Positions 16,863-24,340 of a stretch of 64,000 nt of DNA are shown here, piece after piece. The number at the start of each line of letters is the position of its first letter. Position 1 is the first letter of the stretch. The translations under genes and the position numbers were made by a program. Source of the DNA: GCA-2731375 sp964631725 (GTDB lineage: Bacteria; Pseudomonadota; Alphaproteobacteria; GCA-2731375); contig CAZVYX010000003.1 in the NCBI GenBank assembly GCA_964631725.1, positions 62,001 to 126,000 of the forward strand. The letters are read 5' to 3'. Below the pieces are notes generated by a model. The model made no database searches. It saw only the letters and a program-made list of their open reading frames with translations, and was not told the origin of the DNA.

Positions 16863-18551
16863 CTAATTGCGGCTTTCCAACAAGCGCCGGGCGATGACCT
16901 GGGCCTGAATTTCGCCCGCACCCTCGAATATATTCAGAATACGGGCATCGCAGAGCACCCGGGAGATCGGGAACTCCAACGAAAAACCATTGCCACCGTG
17001 GATCTGCACCGCGTTGTCGGCCGATGACCAGGCGACCCGCGCCGCCAGCAGCTTGGCCATGCCCGCCTCCAGATCGCAGCGCCGGCCCTGATCCTTTTGC
17101 CGGGCGGCATAATAGGTTAATTGCCGCGACAGCATGATCTCCACCGCCATCCAGGCCAGCTTGCCCGCGACCCGTGGGAAGCGCACGATGGCGCCGCCGA
17201 ACTGCTGGCGCTCGATACCGTAGTTCAGGCCAAGCTCGAAGGCATTCTGGGCCACGCCGACGGCCCGGGCGGCGGTCTGGATGCGGGCGGACTCAAACGT
17301 CGCCATGAGCTGTTTGAAGCCGTTGCCTTCCTCGCCGCCCAATAGATTGTCGGCCCCGACCTCAAAACCATCGAAGGCGATCTCATATTCCTTCATGCCG
17401 CGATAGCCCAGCACCTCGATCTCGCCGCCCGACATGCCCTCCGCCGGGAACGGATCATCGACCGTGCCGCGCGGTTTTTCGGCCAGAAGCATGGACAAGC
17501 CCCTGTAACCGCGTTGATCGGGGTCGGTGCGCGCCAGCAGGGTCATCATATCGGCCCGGGCGGCATGGGTGATCCAGGTCTTGTTACCCTGGACCTTGTA
17601 GGCATCGCCGTCACGGATGGCGCGGGTGCCGACACTGCCCAGGTCCGAGCCCACATTCGGCTCGGTAAAGACGGCGGTGGGCAGGATTTCGCCCGAGGCG
17701 ATCTTGGGTAGCCAATGTTCACGCTGTTGCTCGGTACCGCCGTGCAGGATCAATTCGGCGGCGATCTCGGATCGCGTGCCAAGGGAGCCGACACCGATAT
17801 AGCCCCGGCAAAGCTCCTCCGACACCACGCACATGGCGGTCTTGCCCATGCCGTGGCCGCCGTATTGCTCGGGGATAGTCAGGCCGAAGACGCCCATCTC
17901 GCTCATGCCGGAGACCACGTCCATGGGGATCAACTCGTCACGCATATGCCAGCCATGGGCATCGGGGGTGACATTTTCCTCGGTGAAGCGGCGGAATTGG
18001 TCGCGCACCATGGACAGGGTCTCATCCAGGCCCAGTTCGCCGAATTCGGCACTGCTGGCCGCCTCGACCAACAGCAGGGCCAGTTGGTCGCGGCCGGCCT
18101 GGGTATTGCCCTGGGCGATCAGACGCTGCACCGCGTCGGTGCGAAAGGCCGCCAGATCATCACCGTCCAGGCCCAGATCGATGGGCCGCACCACCTCGAT
18201 CTGGCTCATGGCGATGCCATTGGCCATTTCCGTCAGATAGCCGCCAAAACCCAATTGCAGCAGCAACTGCTCCAATCGGCTGAACCGGCCATCGGCCGAC
18301 AATTTCTCCGCCCAAGCCAGGCTTTGCCGCAGGGCCTCGTTATAGGTCGCCAGCCAGGCCAGGCCATGCACGGCGAACTGCTGCGCCTCTATCAGGCCGG
18401 CATTGACGGCGCCGTCCCTTGATACCATGGCGCGGACGCCGTTCCGGGCCCGGGCCAGCAAATCGTCAGCCGATGCCAGCGCGCTGCCGCATAACTGCAA
18501 TAAATCCTCAACGGCGATTCCGTCCTCGGGGCTGTCGGCAGCTTGCATCAT
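16863..18551 (-). CDS. mcd: (2S)-methylsuccinyl-CoA dehydrogenase
   Basis: A 562-residue FAD enzyme of the acyl-CoA dehydrogenase superfamily with the extra N-terminal domain of about 150 residues typical of methylsuccinyl-CoA dehydrogenase (HGLAWLATYNEALRQ; IEVVRPIDLGL). The catalytic part contains LTIPEQYGGHGMGK, AVFTEPNVGSDLGSV and the C-terminal LNIFEGAGEIQAQVI with the catalytic Glu. It would oxidise (2S)-methylsuccinyl-CoA to mesaconyl-CoA in the ethylmalonyl-CoA pathway. Start ATG 18551 (or 18548) follows AGAGGAA. It stands alone here: no crotonyl-CoA carboxylase/reductase or ethylmalonyl-CoA mutase of normal type is in the window. The 508-bp upstream gap contains possible RNA genes. 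Confidence 0.9.
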   Translation of the reverse strand: MMQAADSPEDGIAVEDLLQLCGSALASADDLLARARNGVRAMVSRDGAVNAGLIEAQQFAVHGLAWLATYNEALRQSLAWAEKLSADGRFSRLEQLLLQLGFGGYLTEMANGIAMSQIEVVRPIDLGLDGDDLAAFRTDAVQRLIAQGNTQAGRDQLALLLVEAASSAEFGELGLDETLSMVRDQFRRFTEENVTPDAHGWHMRDELIPMDVVSGMSEMGVFGLTIPEQYGGHGMGKTAMCVVSEELCRGYIGVGSLGTRSEIAAELILHGGTEQQREHWLPKIASGEILPTAVFTEPNVGSDLGSVGTRAIRDGDAYKVQGNKTWITHAARADMMTLLARTDPDQRGYRGLSMLLAEKPRGTVDDPFPAEGMSGGEIEVLGYRGMKEYEIAFDGFEVGADNLLGGEEGNGFKQLMATFESARIQTAARAVGVAQNAFELGLNYGIERQQFGGAIVRFPRVAGKLAWMAVEIMLSRQLTYYAARQKDQGRRCDLEAGMAKLLAARVAWSSADNAVQIHGGNGFSLEFPISRVLCDARILNIFEGAGEIQAQVIARRLLESRN

Positions 18552-18600
18552 GTTCCTCTTTCAATCTGTCTCCGGACCCGGCCACGAATTTCAGCGATAG

Positions 18601-18788
18601 GTGATGGTGGTCACTCGCGAAATCCGCCGGCGGGCCCATCTGTTAATGGCACACCACGATCTTCCTCGTGATTAGCGACTCAGAGGCCCGATGTCGAGTA
18701 CCCCTCCCCCCTGGCATCGGCGGTTCGAATACCGTTCTGTCTCTGCACCTGACGGCGGCCGGCGAAATGCCGGTCGCCGTTTCTTTTT
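18601..18788 (+). ncRNA. Candidate structured small RNA ending in an intrinsic terminator
   Basis: No gene-like frame fits here, but several dyads follow one another: GTGA/TCAC (18601-18614), the palindrome CCGCCGGCGG (18624-18633), CACGA/TCGTG (18655-18670), CCGATG/CATCGG (18688-18720), and then a T-loop-like GGTTCGAATACC before a strong terminator. The T-run is on the plus strand, so the RNA would read rightward, antisense to the mcd leader. It matches no family I can name: it lacks the conserved cores of SRP RNA, RNase P and 6S RNA, and no tmRNA tag is seen. Boundaries are approximate. Confidence 0.4.
18752..18788 (+). terminator. Intrinsic terminator
   Basis: A 12-bp stem with one G-T pair (ACGGCGGCCGGC with GCCGGTCGCCGT), a GAAAT loop and then TTCTTTTT. 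No coding region ends just upstream on this strand, so it marks the 3' end of a non-coding transcript. Confidence 0.8.
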
Positions 18789-18882
18789 GGTTAATCAATT
18801 CTAACCATGGTGGCAAAAATCGACCAAAGTGTGATGGCCGTCAATGTTTCGCTAAGTCTTTGGGTGCTAGGTTCTTGTTCAA

Positions 18883-18986
18883 GGCGCGGATCGGTGCCTG
18901 AGGCCTCTGGTGAGAGTGGCCACCCCCGTTACCCTTCCTCCGGCGCAGATGGCGGTGGTCTAGAGGTTGCAGGTTCGATCCGCGCC
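18883..18986. other. Long imperfect hairpin of about 104 bp, possible structured RNA
   Basis: The outer arms GGCGCGGATCG (18883-18893) and CGATCCGCGCC (18976-18986) are exact inverted repeats. Inside them CCTGAGGCCTCT pairs with AGAGGTTGCAGG with one mismatch and two G-T pairs, and GGCCACC pairs with GGTGGTC, so almost the whole segment folds into one rod. No T-run follows on either strand. The shape recalls SRP RNA but the conserved SRP core is absent. The remaining gap, 18789-18882 and 18987-19059, shows nothing else. Confidence 0.4.
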
Positions 18987-19059
18987 CCCAATCACACCTT
19001 TGCCGCACGCTATTTCAGTAAATGCCAACGATTTCGCCCGAATGGGCGCAATTCGGCCG

Positions 19060-19455
19060 CTAAAGCAGATCAACACCGGCGCGCGCGCAATCTTCGTCTT
19101 CCTGCCCGGTACCGCCGCCGACACCGCAGGCGCCTTCGACAATGCCATTTCGAATGATCGGTACCGCCCCCTGCCCCATGATCATGTGGCCTCCTTCGGC
19201 GGCAACGATTCCACGGAATGTGGGATGGTCGGCCCGTTCGGTAAGCTCGCCGCTGGGACGGCCAAACGAGGCCGAGGCGACCGCCTTGCCCTGGCTGCCA
19301 TAGGCGCCGGCCCACATGGCGTTATCCATGCGCTGGAATGCCATCAATCGGCCGCCGGTATCGCATACGGCAACGTTGATCCTGATGTTGAGTTCTTCCG
19401 CCTTGGCCAAGGCGCCTTGCGCGATGCGATTGGCCTCTTCCAGGGTCAGCGCCAT
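19060..19455 (-). CDS. GlcG/HbpS-like (DUF336) protein
   Basis: A 131-residue single-domain protein with the family pattern throughout: EEANRIAQGALAKAEELN, INVAVCDTGGRLMAFQRMD, the central GKAVASASFGRPS, and the Gly-rich GGHMIMGQGAVPII and IVEGACGVGGGTGQEDEDCA. Members are linked to glycolate utilisation operons or bind haem or small ligands, but the reaction, if any, is not defined. ATG 19455 has a good AAGGAGA ribosome binding site. No signal peptide is present, so it should be cytoplasmic. It is separated by 121 bp from gluQ upstream, and no glycolate oxidase genes are nearby. Confidence 0.88.
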   Translation of the reverse strand: MALTLEEANRIAQGALAKAEELNIRINVAVCDTGGRLMAFQRMDNAMWAGAYGSQGKAVASASFGRPSGELTERADHPTFRGIVAAEGGHMIMGQGAVPIIRNGIVEGACGVGGGTGQEDEDCARAGVDLL

Positions 19456-19576
19456 GGTCTGTCTCCTTCTTCCTCTGGATTTGTCGAAGCATTACAGATT
19501 GATCACGACAACAGGTAGCAAGACTACTGGATGATGGTCATTGTCACTAGCGCCAAGGCAAGCGCCTACCGCCGGA

Positions 19577-20431
19577 TCATAGATCGGCGAACCCCAGGGA
19601 CCGGCGCAGTTCCGCCGGGTCCCAGCCCTCCGCGCGCAATTGCGACAGACTGATAGCGCCCTGACGCTTGGCCAGACGGACGCCCTCATCGTCGCGCAGC
19701 AAACGGTGATGGTCATATTCGGGGGTCGGCAGGTCCAACAAGGCCTGCAACAGCCGGTGCACATGACTGGCGGCGAATAAATCGGCGCCGCGCGTGACGT
19801 GGGTTACGCCCTGCAGGGCATCATCCACGGACACCGCGAGATGATAGGACGTGGGGGTGTCCTTGCGGGCCAGGACCACATCGCCGTGCAGGGCTGCTTG
19901 CAATGATTGTTGGCCTTTTTGCCGGTCGTGCCAGGATAGGCCGGGACCGACACGCGCCGCCGCCAGGCCGCTGTCCAGGCGGATGGCATAAGGCGCGCCG
20001 CCGGCCATCCGCTCAGTGCAGGCCGCCTCGGACAGCCGCCGGCAGGTACCGGGGTAAAGCGCGCCGTCGGGGCCATGGGGCGCGGAAGGCGCGGCGGCAA
20101 TTTCCGCCGCGATCTCCTTGCGGGTACAAAAACAGGGATAGGTCAGCTCCGCCGCCGCCAGGGTTTCCAACGCGGCGGCATAGTCATCCATATGTTCCGA
20201 TTGCCGGCGTACCGGCTGTTCCCATTCCAGGCCCAGCCAGGCCAGATCCGCCAGCATGGCGGTCTCGTGCTCCGGCCGGCAGCGGCCTTGGTCAATATCC
20301 TCCACCCGCAACAAGAACCGCCCGCCCAAGACCCGGGCGGCGGCAAAGCTGTACAGGGCCGAAAAACCATTGCCCAAATGCAGGGGGCCGGTGGGACTGG
20401 GGGCAAATCTTACGACGGCAGTCGGTGACAA
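19577..20431 (-). CDS. gluQ: Glutamyl-queuosine tRNA(Asp) synthetase
   Basis: A 284-residue truncated glutamyl-tRNA synthetase lacking the anticodon-binding domain; it transfers glutamate to queuosine at position 34 of tRNA(Asp). Motifs: the HIGH-type signature FAPSPTGPLHLGN (residues 8-20), RVEDID, zinc ligands CFC and YPGTC, and the KMSKS-like LAKRQGA near residue 255. The start appears to be TTG (20431) because no ATG or GTG lies upstream in frame before the conserved N-terminus; no clear ribosome binding site is seen, so translation may be weak. It diverges from the hydroxyacyl-CoA dehydrogenase gene by 54 bp. Confidence 0.93.
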   Translation of the reverse strand: MSPTAVVRFAPSPTGPLHLGNGFSALYSFAAARVLGGRFLLRVEDIDQGRCRPEHETAMLADLAWLGLEWEQPVRRQSEHMDDYAAALETLAAAELTYPCFCTRKEIAAEIAAAPSAPHGPDGALYPGTCRRLSEAACTERMAGGAPYAIRLDSGLAAARVGPGLSWHDRQKGQQSLQAALHGDVVLARKDTPTSYHLAVSVDDALQGVTHVTRGADLFAASHVHRLLQALLDLPTPEYDHHRLLRDDEGVRLAKRQGAISLSQLRAEGWDPAELRRSLGFADL

Positions 20432-20485
20432 GGGCGGGCCTATTGGGTTATCAGGGTGGCAACAAAATCTTGCAGGGAGAATAGC

Positions 20486-21382
20486 ATGTCGGATGGTACG
20501 ATCACGGTCCTGGTTGCAGGTTCCGGTGTCATGGGGAAAGGCATTGCCAAATCATTCGCCGGGGCCGGTCTGAAAACGGCAATCTTGAGCCGCAACCCAG
20601 GCGCGGTCGGCGCTGTACAAGCGGGCGTGGAGGTCCTGGGCGATTTGCCCGCCGCAGCGCCGGAGTTGATCGTCGAGACCATTCCGGAGGTGATGGAGCT
20701 GAAGCAGGAGCTGAATGCCCGGATCGAGGCGGCCTACCAGGGCGAAAGCATCATCGCCTCCAACACCTCGTCCCTGCCCCTGCAAGCCTTGGCCGATGTC
20801 CTGCGCTATCCGGCGAAATTCTGCGGCATGCACTATTTCCAACCGGCCGATGTCACGCCCATCGTCGAGGTGGCGGCAGTGGCGCAAAGCGATGGCGCCA
20901 CCATCGAACGGGCCGTGGCCGTGCTGCGCCAGGCCGGCAAGCAGCCTATCACCTTGTCCGAGCCGGTCGATGGCTTGCTGATCAACCGCCTGCAACAGGC
21001 CATCTATCACGAGGCCTATAGCCTGATCGACCGGGGCATATGCAGCGCCGCGGACATTGACCTGGCCGCCAAGCAGTTGCTGGGCCCGCGCATGGCCGTC
21101 ACCGGCATGATCGAACAAAAGGATATTTCCGGCCTGGACACGCATGCCCTGGCACAGCGCGAATTGATCCCCACCCTGCATCTCAGCCGGGAGCCCAGCC
21201 CGGTTGTGCAAAAAAAATACGCCGACGGTCATTTCGGGGCGAAAACCGGCACGGGGTTTTATGATTGGCGGGAAATGGATCTGCCCGGCTACCAACAGCA
21301 GACCGGCGCGCTGTTGACCAAGGTGCTTGAATTGCTGGACCGCGAACGCCCGTCCGGGCCACCGCCGGCGGACAACGACTAG
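20486..21382 (+). CDS. 3-hydroxyacyl-CoA dehydrogenase (FadB2/Hbd-like)
   Basis: A 298-residue monofunctional NAD(P)-dependent dehydrogenase. The dinucleotide fold VLVAGSGVMGKGIAKSFAGA is at the N-terminus, IIASNTSSLPLQALA follows, and the catalytic His lies in CGMHYFQPADVTPIVEV near residue 125. The C-terminal helical domain carries LLINRLQQAIYHEAYSLIDR and GAKTGTGFYDW. The start ATG 20486 was chosen because CAGGGAGA precedes it; the frame is open ten codons upstream. It would oxidise a 3-hydroxyacyl-CoA, or a similar short-chain hydroxy acid, in the cytoplasm. First gene of a rightward run of closely spaced genes. Confidence 0.9.
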   Translation: MSDGTITVLVAGSGVMGKGIAKSFAGAGLKTAILSRNPGAVGAVQAGVEVLGDLPAAAPELIVETIPEVMELKQELNARIEAAYQGESIIASNTSSLPLQALADVLRYPAKFCGMHYFQPADVTPIVEVAAVAQSDGATIERAVAVLRQAGKQPITLSEPVDGLLINRLQQAIYHEAYSLIDRGICSAADIDLAAKQLLGPRMAVTGMIEQKDISGLDTHALAQRELIPTLHLSREPSPVVQKKYADGHFGAKTGTGFYDWREMDLPGYQQQTGALLTKVLELLDRERPSGPPPADND

Positions 21383-21400
21383 GGCGGCGCGAATAAGGCA

Positions 21401-22012
21401 ATGGAAGACGGTTTCCATCGGATCGGCTTGTTGGAGCCGCGTTTCGCGGAAGTTCTGCGCCGCCTTGGCGAGCCGCCCTCGCGCAAGCGGCCCGGCGGCT
21501 TCGAGACGGTGTTGAAGATCATCGTGCAACAGCAGGTGTCCATCGCCTCGGCCAATGCCATTTGGGGCCGGTTGCGGCGCGGCCTGGGCACGGTGAACCC
21601 CGGCGCGGTCCTGGCCCTTGACGACGATGCCCTGCGCGCCTTCGGCTTGTCACGGCAAAAGGCCGCCTATGCCCGCAGCCTGGCCGAGGCGGTTGCCTCC
21701 GGCAGCCTGAACTTCCGCAAGCTGCGCGCCATGGATGATGAAGACGTCGTCGAAAACCTCATACAAATCAAAGGCATAGGCCGCTGGACGGCGGAAATTT
21801 ATCTACTCGCCGTGATGCAACGGCCCGACATATGGCCGGCGGCCGACGTCGCCTTGATGGAGGCGGCGCGCGACCTGCTGGATCTGGCCGAACGGCCGAC
21901 GCTCAAGGAAATGGGGCCCTTGGCGGAGCCCTGGCGCCCCTACCGCACCTATGCCGCCCGCACATTGTGGCTGCATTATCGCCATATCAGCCGGCGCGAT
22001 ACGGCGGGATAA
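21401..22012 (+). CDS. DNA-3-methyladenine glycosylase II (AlkA family)
   Basis: A 203-residue base-excision repair glycosylase with the HhH-GPD fold. The helix-hairpin-helix reads LIQIKGIGRWTAEIYLL (about residues 122-138) and the catalytic Asp is in WPAADVALMEA about 15 residues later. The N-terminal part FETVLKIIVQQQVSIASANA matches the bacterial family. It lacks the N-terminal domain of E. coli AlkA, which is usual for the short form. It lies 18 bp after the dehydrogenase gene, with AAGG before ATG 21401, so probably in the same transcript although functionally unrelated. Confidence 0.93.
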   Translation: MEDGFHRIGLLEPRFAEVLRRLGEPPSRKRPGGFETVLKIIVQQQVSIASANAIWGRLRRGLGTVNPGAVLALDDDALRAFGLSRQKAAYARSLAEAVASGSLNFRKLRAMDDEDVVENLIQIKGIGRWTAEIYLLAVMQRPDIWPAADVALMEAARDLLDLAERPTLKEMGPLAEPWRPYRTYAARTLWLHYRHISRRDTAG

Positions 22013-22136
22013 ATTACGACACTTAGTGGGTCCGCTGCGTCCCAGCCCTGCATTTGGTAATTTACGCTGGCATAATCGGCGTCAAATTGCGAAAATTGAT
22101 GAATCGCGAGTTCGTATTGATCAAGGCACGGTGGAT

Positions 22137-22688
22137 ATGGAGGCCTCACTCGAACGTTGCCCGGCTCTGGTTCTCAACGCGGATTACCAACCGTTGAGCT
22201 ATTACCCCCTGTCGCTTTGGTCCTGGCAGGATGTGGTGAAGGCGGTGTTCCTGGAACGAGTACAGGTACTGTCCGCCTATGACCGGGTCATCCGCTCCCC
22301 CGGTTTTTCCATGGAGCTGCCTTCCGTCGTGGCGCTGAAGCGCTATATCCAACCGGCGAAACATCCTGCCTTCACGCGCTTCAATCTGTTCCTGCGCGAC
22401 CGCTTTGCCTGTCAGTATTGCGGCGCCCCGCATGACCTTACCTTCGACCATGTGATCCCGCGCAGCCGGGGCGGACGCACTACCTGGGAGAACGTGGTCG
22501 CGGCCTGCGCGCCCTGCAATCTGCGCAAGGGCGGCCGGATGCCCAAGGCCTGCGGCATGCATCCAAAGACCGCGCCGCATCAACCGACCGTGCGCCAATT
22601 GCACGACAAGGGCCGCGCCTTCCCGCCCAATTACCTGCACGAATCCTGGAGTGATTTTCTCTATTGGGATACGGAGCTGGAAGCTTAG
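22137..22688 (+). CDS. HNH endonuclease family protein
   Basis: 183 residues. The N-terminal 80 residues (PALVLNADYQPLSYYPLSLW) are typical of a widely conserved bacterial HNH protein. The HNH-zinc part reads FACQYCGAPHDLTFDHVIPR followed by GGRTTWENVVAACAPCNLRK, with the DH metal motif, the Asn, and the two CxxC pairs that bind structural zinc. The frame extends upstream to 21951, but ATG 22137 matches family N-termini. The biological role of this conserved group is unclear; it may be a general DNA repair or restriction nuclease. The upstream gap of 124 bp could hold a promoter. Confidence 0.9.
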   Translation: MEASLERCPALVLNADYQPLSYYPLSLWSWQDVVKAVFLERVQVLSAYDRVIRSPGFSMELPSVVALKRYIQPAKHPAFTRFNLFLRDRFACQYCGAPHDLTFDHVIPRSRGGRTTWENVVAACAPCNLRKGGRMPKACGMHPKTAPHQPTVRQLHDKGRAFPPNYLHESWSDFLYWDTELEA

Positions 22689-22693
22689 CCTCC

Positions 22694-23431
22694 ATGGCGC
22701 AGCCCTACGATGATACCCCCTTCGCGATCCGGGCTGATTTGCGCGGCGCCCTGAACCGTGCTCATGAACGACTGGCCCAGGCCGGCGACTGGCTGGACGG
22801 CAAACAGCGCCTTGCCGTTCTGGCCGAGGCCCGACACGCCTGGAATTGTCCGCTCTGCCAGGAACGCGGGGCGGCGCTTTCCCCATATGCCGTGGACGGC
22901 ACCCATGACCAGGTTGCGGACCTGCCCGCACCTTGGGTCGATGTCATCCACCGCGTCGTCACGGATTCGGGCCGCTTGAGCGAACGTTGGTACAACGAGG
23001 CCCTGTCGGGCGGCATGGCGGAAGACGAAATTATCGAGGTCATATCGGTGGCAGTACAGGCCGTGGTGATCGATTGCTTTACCGCCGGCATCGGCATGGC
23101 TTCACCTGGCATGCCACCCGCCGAAGCAGGTTCACCGCCACGGCAACGGCGGCCCGACGCCCAAAAGGGACCGGGCTGGGCCAGCACCATCGCGCCGGAA
23201 GACGCCGCCGCCGATTTCGCCGCCTACTACGACAATGACAGCCATTTCTATATTCGCCGCTCCCTAACCCTGCTGCCTGACGAGACCCGGCGGCTGTGGG
23301 ATCTGTTGAATTGTCTCTATATGGAAGACCCGCGCCTGTTCGAACTGGACGGCATGGAGCGGCATATATCCAGGGCCCAGATGGAGTTTCTGGCGGCCCG
23401 CGCCTCGGCCCTGCTCGGGTGCTATTACTGA
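22694..23431 (+). CDS. AhpD-like fold protein
   Basis: 245 residues from ATG 22694, 5 bp after the HNH gene. The middle part resembles alkylhydroperoxidase AhpD-like proteins: a helix with a CxxC pair (ARHAWNCPLCQERGAAL) and VIHRVVTDSGRLSERWYNEA followed by EDEIIEVISVAVQAVVIDCF. The C-terminal 80 residues (AADFAAYYDNDSHFYIRRSL onward) are not recognised. A redox role using the Cys pair is possible. The Pro/Arg-rich linker in between suggests two separate domains. The neighbour downstream resembles the C-terminal part of AhpD-like proteins. Confidence 0.65.
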   Translation: MAQPYDDTPFAIRADLRGALNRAHERLAQAGDWLDGKQRLAVLAEARHAWNCPLCQERGAALSPYAVDGTHDQVADLPAPWVDVIHRVVTDSGRLSERWYNEALSGGMAEDEIIEVISVAVQAVVIDCFTAGIGMASPGMPPAEAGSPPRQRRPDAQKGPGWASTIAPEDAAADFAAYYDNDSHFYIRRSLTLLPDETRRLWDLLNCLYMEDPRLFELDGMERHISRAQMEFLAARASALLGCYY

Positions 23432-23446
23432 ACCACCTCCCATGCG

Positions 23447-23788
23447 ATGCGGCTCCGTGTGAGCGGCCAACAGACCGGGAATGAATATGATCTGGAATTG
23501 GTCATGGGGGGCGATGTCGTGGATTCGGGCCTGCCGCAGGGGGATCTGATGAACGAGTTCTGCGAAGCCATTTGCGCCCGCGACGCCGAGCGCACGGCGA
23601 AGGCGCGGGCGGCCATTGTCGAGACCCTGGGCGAAGCGGCGATGGTCGATGCCGCCGCCATGATCGCGGCCTTCAATGCCTATCCGCGCATGGCCGATGC
23701 CACGGGCATTCCCTTGGAAGATGCCAAGGAAGCGGCCACGGTGGAGATGCGCCAGGAGCTCGATTTGGAAGCCTTGAACAACGCCTGA
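23447..23788 (+). CDS. AhpD/carboxymuconolactone-decarboxylase-like C-terminal protein
   Basis: 113 residues. The sequence ARDAERTAKARAAIVETLGE, DAAAMIAAFNAYPRMADATG and IPLED resembles the last third of AhpD-like proteins, which normally also carry a redox CxxC helix that is missing here. Start ATG 23447 is uncertain and has no clear ribosome binding site. It may be a small partner of the preceding AhpD-like protein, which supplies the Cys pair, or a remnant of a longer gene. It ends 5 bp before the flavodoxin-like gene. Confidence 0.6.
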   Translation: MRLRVSGQQTGNEYDLELVMGGDVVDSGLPQGDLMNEFCEAICARDAERTAKARAAIVETLGEAAMVDAAAMIAAFNAYPRMADATGIPLEDAKEAATVEMRQELDLEALNNA

Positions 23789-23793
23789 GCCAT

Positions 23794-24252
23794 ATGAAAC
23801 GCCGGCTTCTTATTATCGTGCATGCCCCTTCAGCCAACACCAGGCGGCTGTTTGATGCGGTATGCGCGGGGGCGGGCAAGAGCGAGAACGTCGAGATTGT
23901 GGCACGCAGCCCGTTCCAGGCCGGACCCGACGATGTGCTCGCGTCCGACGGCATCATTCTGGGCACCACGGAAAATCTCGGTTATATGAGCGGCGCCCTG
24001 AAGGATTTTTTCGACCGCAGCTATTACCCCTGTTTGGAGGAAACCCAGGGCCGGCCCTATTGCCTGTTCATCCGCGCCGGCCATGACGGCACCGGAACCC
24101 GGCGCGGCGTCGAGACCATCGTCACCGGCCTGCGTTGGCGGGCGGTGCAGGAGCCGATCATTCTGCGTGGCGATTGGCGGGAAGAATTCGTGGAACAATG
24201 CCACGAACTGGGCGCCGCCATGGCCGCCGGCCTGGAAGCCGGAATATTTTAG
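23794..24252 (+). CDS. Flavodoxin-like / NAD(P)H-dependent FMN reductase family protein
   Basis: 152 residues from ATG 23794. The flavodoxin fold is indicated by the first beta-strand and phosphate loop (RRLLIIVHAPSANTRRLFDA), the second loop ASDGIILGTTENLGYMSGAL and KDFFDRSYY, which surrounds the flavin in the family. It would carry FMN and transfer electrons. Partner unknown; the AhpD-like proteins directly upstream are reasonable candidates because they may depend on a reductant. The 88 bp that follow contain a small GAAGAT/ATCTTC hairpin before the aminotransferase. Confidence 0.82.
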   Translation: MKRRLLIIVHAPSANTRRLFDAVCAGAGKSENVEIVARSPFQAGPDDVLASDGIILGTTENLGYMSGALKDFFDRSYYPCLEETQGRPYCLFIRAGHDGTGTRRGVETIVTGLRWRAVQEPIILRGDWREEFVEQCHELGAAMAAGLEAGIF

Positions 24253-24340
24253 ACCACAATCTATCCATTTTGTTGCGTAATTGGCCAACTGAGCCTAGAT
24301 GAAGATTAAGTCATCATCTTCGCCAAAGGACGTCTGTACC

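Noticed and set aside
18715..18750. T-loop-like GGTTCGAATACC as part of a tRNA or tmRNA
   Set aside because: The loop has eight bases where seven are needed, and no matching acceptor strand or CCA was found. Kept only as part of a small RNA candidate.
18967..19518. Plus-strand frame with ANDF after a GCC codon, considered as a tmRNA tag
   Set aside because: Tags in alphaproteobacteria continue with ANDN and stop after about a dozen residues; this frame continues and is antisense to the GlcG-like gene.
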